Shown: piece after piece, positions 1 to 9,889 of the stretch
How positions within the stretch are numbered: the stretch's first letter is position 1
How the letters are laid out: every line of letters begins with the position of its first letter
Assembly: GCA_022453515.1 (NCBI GenBank)
Contig: JAJNNY010000080.1
Coordinates: forward strand, 62,001-126,000
DNA length: 64,000 nt
Source of the DNA: Astrocystis sublimbata
Lineage: Eukaryota > Ascomycota > Sordariomycetes > Xylariales > Xylariaceae
Direction: 5' to 3'
Notes under the pieces: model-generated
Seen by the model: only the letters and a program-made list of their open reading frames with translations
The model's database searches: none
Told to the model about the DNA's origin: nothing
Position numbers and translations under genes: made by a program

Positions 1-67
1 TAACGCGCTCCGCGTCATCCGTCGGAGATAACCAAGTAAGTTGTATATGTGAGCCTGTAAGTAAGCC

Positions 68-1105
68 CTATTCAACACCAACCGGCTTACAAGTTGATCC
101 GTCGAAAAGCCGTTCAAGCTCCGTCAGCGAGACTCCGACGAGCTTAGAAAGCCGCTTCTTGAGCTCGTCGACCGAAATGCTGTCGCTGGGGTCATGACTT
201 CCCGCAGGATTGTAGCCGTGGCTATTGCCGTCTGCTTTGCAGCCACCTAGTATGGCCTCGTCATCCCCACCACTACTAGCACTTCGATGCTCTTTCTCGT
301 GTTGTCGCATGCGCAGCGCTGATCTCGACTTGTCTCGATGTTCTGCGCCGCAGTGCTGGTGGTGGTCTCGAGTCTGGGCCGGCGAGCGCGAACGACGCGC
401 TATCTGCTCTATTTGTAATTTCCCTCCGGCAGCTCTGCCACGAGCCGGCGGCAAAGCCTTCATCTCCTTAGTCCACCTTCGCGGCTCGCTAGCCTCCATG
501 CCAATCCTCGGAGCCGGCCAGCCGCTGGACCTAGGTCGTAGACTTCTTGTTGTAGCAGGACTCGGAAGTGCAAGTTTACGCGTGCTGTAGTCGCTTTTTA
601 ACATTGCACTCGGCTCCATCGCCGCATTCCTGCCTGTAATTCCTTGTTTTGCTGCCTTCTGGGTCTTAGTCTTGTCGAATCCATCGTTTGACGGCATTCT
701 CACTGTCTCTGCTTTTTCTTCCTCTTTAGTGCAGCCCGCTCCGATAGACGACCGATTTGGTGGCGATGAGTTTTTCGCTGGCGTCATCTGCCTGTGTTCC
801 TTCGCCTTCGCTGCAGGCTTGAGAACGGAAGTTTCCGAGGATTCCATGGGTAGCTTGGGCTCTGGACATAGAAAGCCGTCGTAATACGGGATGCGGAACC
901 GCGCACCAGGCCGTCGGTTCCAGACGCGACGATCGCCTTTACCGTGGAAGTCGGCAATCGCGGCCGTTGCATGCTGGTTCGCCTGCGACAAGGGTGCATA
1001 TAACGAAATTGTGCGCAATGCAATGCTATTCCCGGTAAGAAATTGTGGCCGGATCAATTCCCGTGCCGCAGTCGCTGTTGTCGACCAATTCGCATCGGTG
1101 AACAA
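68..1105 (-). CDS. Hypothetical disordered protein, start unresolved
   Basis: This is an open frame of 345 codons on the minus strand ending at a TAG at 68-70. I do not recognise it. The predicted protein is rich in Ser, Pro, Arg and Lys and looks disordered. Only the last ~35 residues (SVDELKKRLSKLVGVSLTEL) look like ordered amphipathic helix. There is no ATG at the 5' edge: the frame opens after a stop and its first start-like codon is TTG. The true start is therefore either an internal Met (residue 87, MESSETSV) or an upstream exon that I could not join in frame. It lies downstream of, and on the same strand as, the metallopeptidase-like gene at 1223-2388, with about 120 bp between. It could be a real small gene, a terminal exon, or chance coding. 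Confidence 0.35.
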   Translation of the reverse strand: MFTDANWSTTATAARELIRPQFLTGNSIALRTISLYAPLSQANQHATAAIADFHGKGDRRVWNRRPGARFRIPYYDGFLCPEPKLPMESSETSVLKPAAKAKEHRQMTPAKNSSPPNRSSIGAGCTKEEEKAETVRMPSNDGFDKTKTQKAAKQGITGRNAAMEPSAMLKSDYSTRKLALPSPATTRSLRPRSSGWPAPRIGMEASEPRRWTKEMKALPPARGRAAGGKLQIEQIARRSRSPAQTRDHHQHCGAEHRDKSRSALRMRQHEKEHRSASSGGDDEAILGGCKADGNSHGYNPAGSHDPSDSISVDELKKRLSKLVGVSLTELERLFDGSTCKPVGVE

Positions 1106-1222
1106 ACGCGTGATGCTGGAAACTCGTTACCATCGACGATCTCGGAAGTGAAATCTGTTATCTCAATGGCATGAAACATCACCAAGTAATGATGGCACAG
1201 ATGAAGTTCAAGGGCAAACCTA

Positions 1223-2388
1223 CTAGTCTACAGATATTGAGTAATGAGCGCGGTACTTAGGTCTCATGCGATGGTGATCCCAACTCAACGCTTGTCGCCA
1301 GGCCACTCCGTCTGCGAAACTGAAGTCTTGTCGTAACCTGGAAGGTTCGCGTACGGGAATTGGGACCCAGCCCCCGAAAATGGCAGCAACGAAGCTGTCT
1401 CCAAGCTCCATCTCCAGATCGGCGCCGTAGAACGGCTCACGCATATCCTGCGTTAAGGAGCGTTTGTGTTGCCAATATACTGCGTGACCAAGCCTAGAGT
1501 CGGTCGTTCATAGTCAGTGAATATAGTCATCCCGAAGCCTGTATGTTTCTGTTTTGGTGCTACTCAACTCGTGTAATATCGTCACAGTTGCCATGAATGC
1601 AGTCAGAAGATACTCCTCGCCCTGCGCTTCTCCCTTCCGTCTAAGTTCTGCGAGGCGGGCTGGAAATTCGGCCATTATCAAGATCGTCAGGCTTCGCAAG
1701 TCTTGATCTGGAGACTGTTCGTCGAACGTCTTGATGTTCTCGTATTGATCTATGTCATCCAGGGGCAGGTCACCTCTCGGATGGCGACAAGTATAGCCGT
1801 TCCAGCCTTTCTGTTGGAACATAATTCCATCTATTTGCCATTTTATCAGTTTGGGAAACTGGATGCTGAGCTTGTCGCGCGTGTGTTGTCTCCATTTCGA
1901 CTGAATCCTTGGCGTCGCCCAAGAAGCCGTGTGATATCTCACAATCGAACATGGGATTTTGCTATCTTCGTATGCTACCGCCGTGCCAGAAATCCCGGTT
2001 GCTTCCCTCCCTGGATAGTCCTCGCCGAATATATCGCGAACTAAGAAGTCGGACAGCCATGTAAGACCTGCGGTTTCGAGAATCTTACTTGCGAGTAAAA
2101 TGGGCTGCTTGAGTTCTTGGTATAGATTCGGTTCGTTTGCAGTCCAATTGGCAAACATAGGATGCGCTTGACCCTCCAAGTCTGGCTTCAATGTGATACC
2201 GGTTCCTACACAGAGATTGACTTAACTCCTTATTCTCAAGGATGATGTTCAAAGCGAATCAAGTGCACCTCCAACTTACCTGTTGCGCGACATCTGATCA
2301 GTTCATCACGATCCCAGCGTCTTGCGATTGAGCCAGGCTCAGCAGCTGCCCAGTTGAGTGTCTTTGTGGCGGCTTGGGATACCATCAT
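1223..2388 (-). CDS. HExxH metallopeptidase-like hypothetical protein
   Basis: I model three exons, 2388-2280, 2205-1569 and 1493-1223, giving 338 aa. Intron 1 (2206-2279) has GTAAGT...TAG. Intron 2 (1494-1568) has GTTGAG...CTCTAG with a CTGAC branch site. Splicing intron 2 joins codons for HE to LGHAVYW and so creates HELGH, the HExxH zinc-binding signature of zincin peptidases. It is followed about 20 residues later by REPFYG and an acidic LEMELGDSF segment, where a third zinc ligand or catalytic support could lie. Without the intron the frame hits a stop six codons after a short, unrelated tail. Fungal proteins with HELxHA..REPF..ELGDSFE-type segments exist as uncharacterised families (recollection). 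The substrate is unknown and no signal peptide or membrane segment is obvious. The start is uncertain: ATGs at 2388 and 2385 are the first plausible ones, and the frame stays open to about 2553. Confidence 0.65.
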
Positions 2389-2656
2389 CACAAAGCCGAC
2401 TCGCAATACACGCCATTCAAGGATATCCAAGAACCACGACGGGATTAATAATAGGATAATTGCGAAAGTGTCAATTGGCAATCGATGGCTTGATACACTC
2501 CAACAAGATAGGCGTCCAAAGTCTTTGCCTACGCTGTTCGCTGGGCAACTCAATCTATTGATCTGTTACTTCGACTTGGCCCGATGCGTCACAAAAGGAT
2601 TCTTTATCACTTTGTCTCCGGCCATTCACCGCTTTCGCTCCAACATTACCTCTCTA

Positions 2657-3808
2657 CTAATGCTCATACTCCATTCTGCCCCCACCAATGACGCGCCAAA
2701 ACTGCTCGACCATCTCTTTCTGACCGCTAGGCGCGTAGCGAACAGCAAGATACCTCCGAGAATCCAGCTCGGGCGTCCAGTTGCCGGGGTTGCCATCTGC
2801 CATGACACCGCCGGCTTCAGAAAGAATGCACCACCCGGCGCAGACATCCCACGCCCAGCAGCCGCCCTCCCAGTACACGTCAAGCTGGCCAGCAGCTACA
2901 GCGCAGATGTTGAGCGCGGCGCTGCCCATGCTGCGCAGCGAGTGCACCATGGCGCCGCCGCTCTCCTTGGTCGCGCAGAGCTTCTTGAAGACCTCGGTCT
3001 TGACTTCGTAGTTGATGCCGTCGCGCTGACTTCCCCACTCGATGCTAACGAGAGCCGTGTCCAAACCAGCCAGCGGGATGGGGTTCTTTGCCAGAGGCAG
3101 CTTGGACTTGCGTCCCTTGCCGCCCTCTAGACCCCATTTCGCGCCGACCGTCATGAATGCGCCGCCGCCGCGAGTTGCGCTGTACAAGGTGTCCTGCCAG
3201 GGGTTGTACACGACGCCGACCGCGGGTTTGCGGTCGACCGCGAGGCCCAGGGAGATGCAGGCGCTGGGGAAGCCGTGGACGAAGTTGGTGGTGCCGTCGA
3301 TCGGGTCCACGATGAATGTCGGCGCCGATGTTATCTTGGTGCCCGGCTTGTACGTCTCCTCACCTACGAATTCAAATGTCGGGTACGCAGCCGTCAGGCG
3401 CGAGGTCACAAACGCCTCGACTGCCTTGTCGGCCGCTGTTACGATGTCGGCAGCTATGATGATACAGTTAGCAAAAAAAAAAAAAAAAGAAGGATCAGTG
3501 CAGCGCAGCGCAGTGCAGCGCAGTGCATTCAGCACGAGGTCCCTTCCACCAAATCTATCCCTCGCATCGGTATCGTCTTTCTGATCATTGAATATGGCAG
3601 CAGTGAAAATAGCTTCATACAATCATGGAGGGGCAGAATGGCGGGGTAGTAGTTCATCGACGGAGTACCCCACGTCTGTGGTGGACTTACAATTGAGCTT
3701 CGTCCCTTGGTCGATATCTGTAGGATTGGCCTCCAACATCATACGGCCTGCCTCGTGGGCAACCTCTATCAGTGTCTCCAGGATCTGCTGTAAATTGATG
3801 TCCGCCAT
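2657..3808 (-). CDS. Inositol-1-monophosphatase family protein
   Basis: Two exons, 3808-3691 and 3453-2657, give 304 aa, the usual length for the family. The 237 bp intron (3454-3690) has GTAAGT, a GCTAAC branch site and TAG. Splicing yields KLNSADIVTAADKAVE at residues 37-52, the conserved N-terminal IMPase segment. Metal-binding motifs are all visible: GEET at 70-73, DPIDGTTNF at 89-97 and WDVCAGW at 241-247, with the last Asp at 242. The family hydrolyses myo-inositol monophosphates in a Mg2+-dependent, Li+-sensitive reaction to supply free inositol. Fungal relatives include yeast INM1/INM2 and the QutG proteins of quinate clusters. No quinate genes are near, so a housekeeping inositol phosphatase is the simplest reading. 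The ATG at 3808 is the first in frame and lies just downstream of a 7 bp tandem repeat. Confidence 0.93.
3473..3527. repeat. Poly(A)16 and GCAGC/GCAGT tandem tract in an intron
   Basis: On the plus strand there are 16 consecutive A at 3473-3488. Eight bases further on, at 3496-3527, runs a short-period array of GCAGC and GCAGT units. The whole tract lies inside the single large intron of the inositol monophosphatase gene and probably accounts for that intron's unusual length (237 bp against 49-113 bp elsewhere). Confidence 0.8.
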
Positions 3809-4546
3809 TGTGTTTTGTCGTGTTGGTGCTTGATGCTTGATGCTTGATGCTTGTTTATTGTAGAATCATGTGTAAGAAGCTTTGAGGCAGCTTTGGGGTA
3901 GAACAGCTCCGACAACTGGGGCGTAAGGTGTAACTGCAACGTACGTAAAAACCTACCTGAAATAATACTGTAACGCATATGAGCCAACCTCCCGCACATG
4001 TGGATTGACTCCTATTATGTCATTGGCTCGTCGCGCGCAAGTCGCCGGACGGTTTCGGAGGCGTCCTCTATCATGACAGGACAGTATACATCAGTTCGAC
4101 TATAATCGCTTTATCGTATCTAAGTCTATAGCTATGAGACACACTAGAATCAGAATAGAGGATATAACCTCAGGTTATCAACTACCTAGCAACTTGGTTA
4201 GACATGTGGAAGAAGATCTCAAGTACCTACTGTTACCGTCGCCGCCCCACGGCCGTGACGACACTCCACAGGGGTCCGCTATGTAAGTAGGTATCGAGCA
4301 ATTACCTAGCAGAATGGGACGATGATGAATCTCACACATGAATTACCAACCCTGTAAGTAAACACTTAAAAGAGGCGGTTCGATACATCTTGAAATTCCA
4401 ACGCCGGAGACCATCATTCACTGGCAGCATAGTACTTAAGACAACTATCCAACTAGAAGCGTGTGTCCATGTACATCGTAATTGAAGACAGTCGATCCGA
4501 ACAACACAACACTGCCAGCAGCTCATCATCATCACAACCCGCAACC
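3809..4546. other. Divergent intergenic region
   Basis: This 740 bp stretch separates the monophosphatase (-) from ribokinase (+) and must contain both promoters. I see no further ORF, RNA gene or convincing TATA box. Confidence 0.6.
3828..3853. repeat. 7 bp tandem repeat, GCTTGAT x3.7
   Basis: Three full GCTTGAT units plus a partial fourth (GCTTG) start 20 bp upstream of the monophosphatase ATG. They probably lie in its 5' leader, where they read ATCAAGC in the transcript. Confidence 0.85.
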
Positions 4547-5527
4547 ATGGCCGCCAAAACACCCACCATCACGGTCCTCGGGTCCCTCAATATCGACCTA
4601 GTCTCCTACGTCTCGCACCACCCCTTGCCGGGCGAAACCATGACGTCCAACTCATTCGCCGTGTCGCCCGGCGGCAAAGGCGCCAACCAAGCCGTCGCCT
4701 GCGCCAAGCTCTCGCGCTCGCGCACCACCTCCTCACGCACCTCAGCCAATGATGAAAGCGCCCACATCCGCATGCTGGGCGCCGTCGGCGCCGACAGCTA
4801 CGGCACCCTACTGACCTCGAACCTCTCATCCCACGGCGTCGACGTCTCGGGCGTGACGTCCTCCGCAGACCTCAAGACCGGCATCGCCATCATCGTCGTC
4901 GACGAGCCGACGGGGCAGAACCGCATCATCCTATCCCCCGAGGCGAATCACAGTCTGAAGCCTGAGGACTTCGCGAGGCTTCCCGCGCCAAAACCAGATC
5001 TGCTGATCATGCAGCTCGAGATCCCGCTCCCCACAGTCCTGGCCGCGTTACGCGCGGCGAAAGACGCTTCCGTCCCCGTGCTGCTGAACCCCGCGCCCGC
5101 GCAGAAGCTGCCGGACGACGCGTACCGCGGCCTGTCGCACCTGATCGTCAACGAGACGGAGGCGGCCCTGCTGGGCGGCGTCAGCGAGGCGGAGCTCGAG
5201 ACCGAGGAGGGCATGGAGCGCGTGTCGATGATCTTCGTGAACCGCGGGGTCAACAACGTCATTATCACCCTGGGCGGCCGCGGGCTTTACTACATGTCGG
5301 CCGCGGGGCCCCGCAAGGGCCTGATTGATGCGATAGAGACCAAGGTGGTCGATACTACGGCCGCCGGGGATACGTTTGTGGGCCAGTATGCGCTGGAGGT
5401 GGTGGCGAGCGGGACGGGCCTGGCGTTTGATATCGAGGGCGCCGTGCGCAAGGCGAATCGCGCGGCGTCCAAGACGGTGGAGAAGTTGGGGGCGCAGGAT
5501 TCGATTCCGTGGCGGGATGAGTTATGA
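4547..5527 (+). CDS. RBK1: Ribokinase
   Basis: This intronless gene encodes 326 aa of the PfkB carbohydrate kinase family and should phosphorylate D-ribose at O5 using ATP. The N-terminus (VLGSLNIDLVSYVSHHPLPG, residues 10-29) is the ribose-binding edge. PfkB signature 1 is GGKGANQAVA at 42-51. Signature 2 is DTTAAGDTF at 269-277, with the catalytic base D275. A VNETEA segment matches the NxxE metal/phosphate motif. I chose the ATG at 4547 because its context (CAACCATGG) is strong, the conserved domain starts right after it, and the frame upstream has only an ATG at 4469 leading into a Ser-rich, unconserved stretch. An AATAAA hexamer lies about 25 bp after the stop. Codon use is strongly GC-rich at third positions, as in an expressed gene. 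Confidence 0.94.
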   Translation: MAAKTPTITVLGSLNIDLVSYVSHHPLPGETMTSNSFAVSPGGKGANQAVACAKLSRSRTTSSRTSANDESAHIRMLGAVGADSYGTLLTSNLSSHGVDVSGVTSSADLKTGIAIIVVDEPTGQNRIILSPEANHSLKPEDFARLPAPKPDLLIMQLEIPLPTVLAALRAAKDASVPVLLNPAPAQKLPDDAYRGLSHLIVNETEAALLGGVSEAELETEEGMERVSMIFVNRGVNNVIITLGGRGLYYMSAAGPRKGLIDAIETKVVDTTAAGDTFVGQYALEVVASGTGLAFDIEGAVRKANRAASKTVEKLGAQDSIPWRDEL

Positions 5528-6006
5528 TGATGATGGATGGACTTTTGAATCAATAAAAAAAATTAGGTACTACTAATTGCTACTTACTTAGATCTATCTC
5601 GTGATCAAATAGACCAAAGCAAGAATAAGAGTGGCCTCCTACGATACGAAAAGCAGCACATAGGCCCGCAATACGAAAGACAGATTAAAACCTCCTTTAA
5701 AATAGAGCACTGTTTGTGTCAATTCTCTGTGAGATGATGTATACACTGCTGAACATCTGATTAAATCAATTACTTACCTAATCATATCGACGTCATTCAA
5801 ACATGGTCCACAGGATATACGGTAGTCATTACGGATTCAAGCAGAATGTTGGTCAGCGGTTTGTGTAAAAACTTCATTCTATTTCTCATACGATATTATG
5901 GCAGGGGGGGCTCATACTGACTCTAAAGCAATTCCTCTCAAAACAAAACAAACAATAACTGATCTGTATCAATGTGTATGCAATTGAGACAACCACCCAC
6001 CCACCC
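5528..6006. other. Convergent intergenic region
   Basis: This 480 bp stretch lies between the 3' end of ribokinase (+) and the 3' end of the disrupted membrane-protein gene (-). It is AT-richer than the flanking genes, and I see nothing beyond an AATAAA just after ribokinase. Confidence 0.6.
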
Positions 6007-8203
6007 TCACTCACCCCACCTAGCAACACTCCAACGACCTTCCTTCTCGTGCCCAGGCGGCATATTCTCTTTATTCTCAGAATCATTCGACGAGGTATCT
6101 CCCCAGGTCTCCTTGCTGTTCAGATCAAGGTTCATCATCGACGGCACCAAACTCTTCAGGCTGTCCGCGCCAATCGACCTCTTGTTGCGCAACGCCACGT
6201 CGCGTATCTGATCCCTGCGACGGTCGATATCCGTCTTCATCCTCACTGAGCCGGCACTAGGCAGTGTCCCTCTGCCGGGCATGGTTCGAAGTGGCGTGTG
6301 TCCAGCATTGACGGTGCGCATGTCTTGACGGCTACCAGAGGCTCTGCGGCGCATCCCCGCCCAGATCTTACGGGCAGGGTCGTCGTCTTCTTCTTCTTGG
6401 TCGAGGAAGGAAGGTTGCGTCTTGCACAGTACCTCGTTGGCGCGGATGGGGCCCCAGTACGAAGCAGCGATGTCGAAGATGGAATTCTCAGCCAACATGC
6501 GTGATGGGTCTAGCGGCAGGTCCAAAGCTCGTTTATCAATGACGCTGGTGGCAGTGGTCTTGAGTTGGGTTTGACAGTTTGTTGTTCCGTCTGCTGTTGT
6601 GACGTTGTTCGATGTGGGAAATCCGGAATGGCGGTACGTCAGGGACACTTGGAAAAGCTCAGAATAAGCGAGCCCGAGCTCGCACTCGAGCTCGGCGATG
6701 AGCTCTGAGCTTCGTAGCATTGCTTTGCTGGCAGGCTGTGGCTGTCTACGTTCGACTTCCAGTTTTGTAAGAACCAATGTGGTAGAGCCAAGACTGAGGA
6801 TTCTAACGAGGGTAAGTTCAAAGAATCGACGAGAGGCAAAGGGACTTCTTGCTTACTGTGTTCTGTGGTCTTCGATGACTTCGATCACGGTAGTATCTGG
6901 CGCAGGAGAGACGTCGACGTGTATGTTGTAAAGATATCCGAAACGGTATGCACTGCCCACACGCAGAGGGTTGACCACGAATGAGCTGTTGTCGTGTTCC
7001 GCATCCAGCGGAGTGTCGATGCTGGAGCTAGGCTGGGACAGTTGAACAGAAACTTCGATAGCTGCCTAAACTATGACAATGTTGCCGTTGGATGCTTGCA
7101 CCTCGGGTGTGATTGTGATACGAGGAACCAAGACGTGACAGTCCTCGCTGTAGTCGGCCGATGAGTACATGCTTGACAGAGAAGCCTCCATCTGTGCTGA
7201 GCTTCGAGACTCCCAACACTCTGGTGTCAGTGCCTTGTCGAGGAAACTGATGCTTGGCAATCGCTCAATGGACGACATATCCGTAGACGAACCGCAACTC
7301 TGTGAGCTGCGCTTGTGACGAGTGGTGCCAGAGGAAGAAGTGCTTTGCCTGGAGAACCATCGTAAGGGAGTTTGTGACTTGGACTGCTGCCGAGTTAACG
7401 AGCTCCATCTCTTGGTAGGTTTGAAGCTGCTCAGTAGAGATGCAGAGCTACCACTGGTGGTTTGTCTCTCGCGGGCCTGAGCACAAGGAGCAACTGCGTC
7501 AATCGGCCCAGGATATTGACGCTTCTTGGCCACGCTTAGTGGCCCATCCGGGCCGTTGTCAAAGCTGACATTACTCGTCTCTCTCCTCGAATCCCTCCTC
7601 GGATGCCATACTGGAGCTGGACTTCGTTGAAACTCCATAGTCTTTGTCCGTTTGATTATCTGAAGAGGTGGAGGCATGCCGGGAAGTTGAGAGTCTCTCC
7701 ATTGGCATTGGCTTGGCCTTTTCGACTGGGGGTGTGGCCGGTGAGGCTGGGGATCTGGCCATTTCAAATGTTCCAATCGGTCCGTACGGTCCAAACATTC
7801 CCGGGTTCCCCCGGCCCTACTGGGGGATGGGTCTCTGGTCGGGAAAATGGTCGAAGACATTGTCAATTGTCCTTGGGGGTTCGACCCACTCTGGCGGAAT
7901 AGCTGTAGCTGGATTTGGATTTGGATTTGGATTCGGATTTGGATTTGGATCTGGATCTGGATCTGGATATGGATTTGGATATGGATTTGGATATGGAGGT
8001 GGATTTGGAGGAGTTGGAGGAGTTGGAGGAGGAGGTGAAGGTGACTCCTCCCTGAATTCCTGTCTTCTGCCAAAACACCAATGACCAGGTGTCCGCCAAT
8101 AGGCCCAATAACAAGCAATAAGAATCACAATGAAGACCGAGGGGATACTTATTGCAAGAGCGGCTATGTTTCCAGGGTCATGAACGTCAAAATGTGAAAT
8201 CAT
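6007..8203 (-). pseudogene. Disrupted single-pass membrane protein with Pro/Asn repeat
   Basis: I read one long gene with breaks. From the ATG at 8203 the frame gives a short outer N-terminus, one strong membrane helix (ALAISIPSVFIVILIACYWA, residues ~15-34), a Pro-rich segment and PNPNPN/PYPNPY repeats. The same frame then meets TAG at 7817-7819 and continues with well-formed sequence (MFGPYGPIG...) until about 7571. There it must shift by one base to continue through about 7070. A second in-frame TAG (7066-7068) precedes another coherent stretch. A normal intron (6794-6856, GTAAGC...CAG) then joins in frame to a C-terminal part ending at 6007. A 73 bp GTGGGT...TAG intron could remove the first TAG, but it throws the following ~80 codons into a less protein-like frame. 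I recognise no family. It may be a young pseudogene or a gene with sequence errors. Confidence 0.5.
7911..8033. repeat. Hexanucleotide GGATTT-type tandem repeat
   Basis: About 15 degenerate 6 bp units (GGATTT, GGATCT, GGATAT, then GGAGTT/GGAGGA) run along the plus strand. On the minus strand they encode the Pro-Asn, Pro-Asp and Pro-Tyr dipeptide repeats next to the membrane helix of the gene at 6007-8203. Such arrays change length easily, and here a unit change keeps the frame. Confidence 0.85.
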
Positions 8204-8843
8204 ATCGAATGCTACTAAGGTATAGCGATTGATATAGTGCTTTGGACACGAGACACTATCATGGGTGAGACATGAGGCCTATTGGAAAGCTTGGATATGA
8301 TGCGGGAAGAACTGAATGGTGGAGATGTTTCTACCTAGTCGCGAGAATATATATTTACATCCAATACGACACATATCCGCAGAGTAGAAGCCATGGTGGA
8401 CATCCAGGCAAGGGCGACGAAGACTTGAGTCCAGAGGCAATCCCTTCCCAACCCCTGCCCTGCCCAGTGAATCATTGAGCTTTACGTTGTTCCTTCCAAT
8501 ATCTGCTCATCGTTTAAATGAGAGATGACGATCAATTCTCTATGATCAACAGTGGGTTTACGGTTGACTCAATTTGACGTTTATTAAGCGTCCAAGAATA
8601 TTTTCAACTATTTGACTTATAGTTGAAATCAGCATTAATGTCCGGGGCAAGATAATCTCTTGGGCAACAGTTTACTGGACACGACTAGATTTAGTACGGT
8701 AGTAATTAGAACTACAAATTCCCGGAATGGGCCGTTCGTGGCAAGAAAGTGGCGCGTGTCCCGGACCAGAGCTTCCTCATGCTCTTGATGAGGAAGAGCG
8801 AAGCGGCCCAATACATGCTGCCTGCTTAGATGATGAACTGACA
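8204..8843. other. Intergenic region
   Basis: This 640 bp stretch contains the upstream region of the membrane-protein gene and the 3' flank of the E2-variant gene. I see only short chance ORFs. Confidence 0.55.
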
Positions 8844-9889
8844 TCAGGAAGGGGTATCCATGGTGCGCAATAGGTTTTCTCTGATGGTGTTCAGGTCGTC
8901 ATCTCCGACATTCAGAAATCGTAACTGCCAGTTGGTGAGCGATTGATCGTGCTTGAAGAATAAACATCTACCCATCATCGTGTGACATCAAATGTAGCAC
9001 AAACTTACCACGTCGTCAGCGGAACCTGTGCCACCAAACATAACCGGCTCCGATAAGCTAGCCGCGACACCCTTCTTGACCCTCTCCTCCCACACGCCTT
9101 CCCAGTTCCACTCTCCAGGTCTTCTCGCTGTTCCTTGACTCGTCGGAGACGTCAGGGACGGCGTCGCCCCTTCCGCAGGAGTTGCTGGCTCGAACTCCTT
9201 CCCCTGCTCAACGCGATATGTCCGCCAGGCGTGCCACGCACCTGCATTACCCGCTGCCTCCTGTGGTATCGCATCCAAAGTATCCTCGTCATCGAATGTG
9301 CTGCGTATGTAATGAAGGACAGCAAATATGGAAACCTCGTCCTTTTGCTTGTCAAAGAACCCCGGTGATTGACTCATTGCCGAGTTCCGCGAACTGGGAG
9401 TGCCTCCACCAAGATCTGTCGGCGGCGGTGGCTGATGCGGAGTTTTTCGCGTTGCTTGCTCTCCTTCGGACTGCTTCTTGTCTGCCGAGTTTCGTGCCCG
9501 ACGACCATACCACTCTGGGAAGCCGTGCCTTAGACTGAAGCCTCCGGGTGGCAGGCGTTCCACATCAGTCGCACTCACTGCGCCGTTGTCGCCTACACTG
9601 AGAGGTGTGATTAAAGGATGGAACATGTCAGTTGAGAAGGTCACCAAGGGTGGCAGCCTGGGGTATGAGTCTGGGAAGGAGATCTGGAAGCGCATCACGG
9701 CTGGAGCATACGGGCCTTTGCGATTAGGTACGTTAGAAGAAGCACTTATACATTTTGATTCATTCCGGTCTTACCATCGCGCACGAAGATAGCTCCAGAC
9801 CAGAGACTTGGATCACCGGGGGTTAAAGCGACGTATACGCCATCTGGGCAGGCCTGCCTGAGCCCAGCACTGAAGCTCATGTTAGCCAT
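8844..9889 (-). CDS. Ubiquitin-conjugating enzyme variant (no active Cys)
   Basis: Three exons, 9889-9775, 9715-9009 and 8924-8844, give 300 aa. Introns 9716-9774 (GTAAGA, TCTAAC branch, AAG) and 8925-9008 (GTAAGT...CAG) keep frame. The UBC fold is clear: CPDGVYVALTPGDPSLWSG, then GPYAPAVMRFQISFP and SYPRLPPLVTF form the E2 beta-meander. After it comes MFHPLITP instead of the HPN motif with the following catalytic Cys, then ERLPPGGFSLRHGFPEWYG. This resembles fungal proteins related to AKTIP/UEV-type E2 variants, which bind ubiquitin or partners but cannot form a thioester (family knowledge). The C-terminal half is a low-complexity region followed by a W-rich EWNWEGVWEERVKKGV segment and an acidic helix. 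The start is uncertain: homologues usually have about ten more residues before this Met, so a 5' exon may be missing. Confidence 0.85.

Noticed and set aside
2354..3130. 258-codon plus-strand ORF over the monophosphatase
   Set aside because: It is antisense to a gene with full catalytic motifs and has no domain of its own.
4463..4546. Longer ribokinase N-terminus
   Set aside because: The upstream part is Ser-rich and unconserved; the ATG at 4547 has better context and leads directly into the domain.
7817..7890. 73 bp intron (GTGGGT...TAG) as the complete explanation of the TAG at 7817
   Set aside because: It is possible, but it moves the next ~80 codons into a frame that looks less protein-like and does not explain the TAG at 7066.
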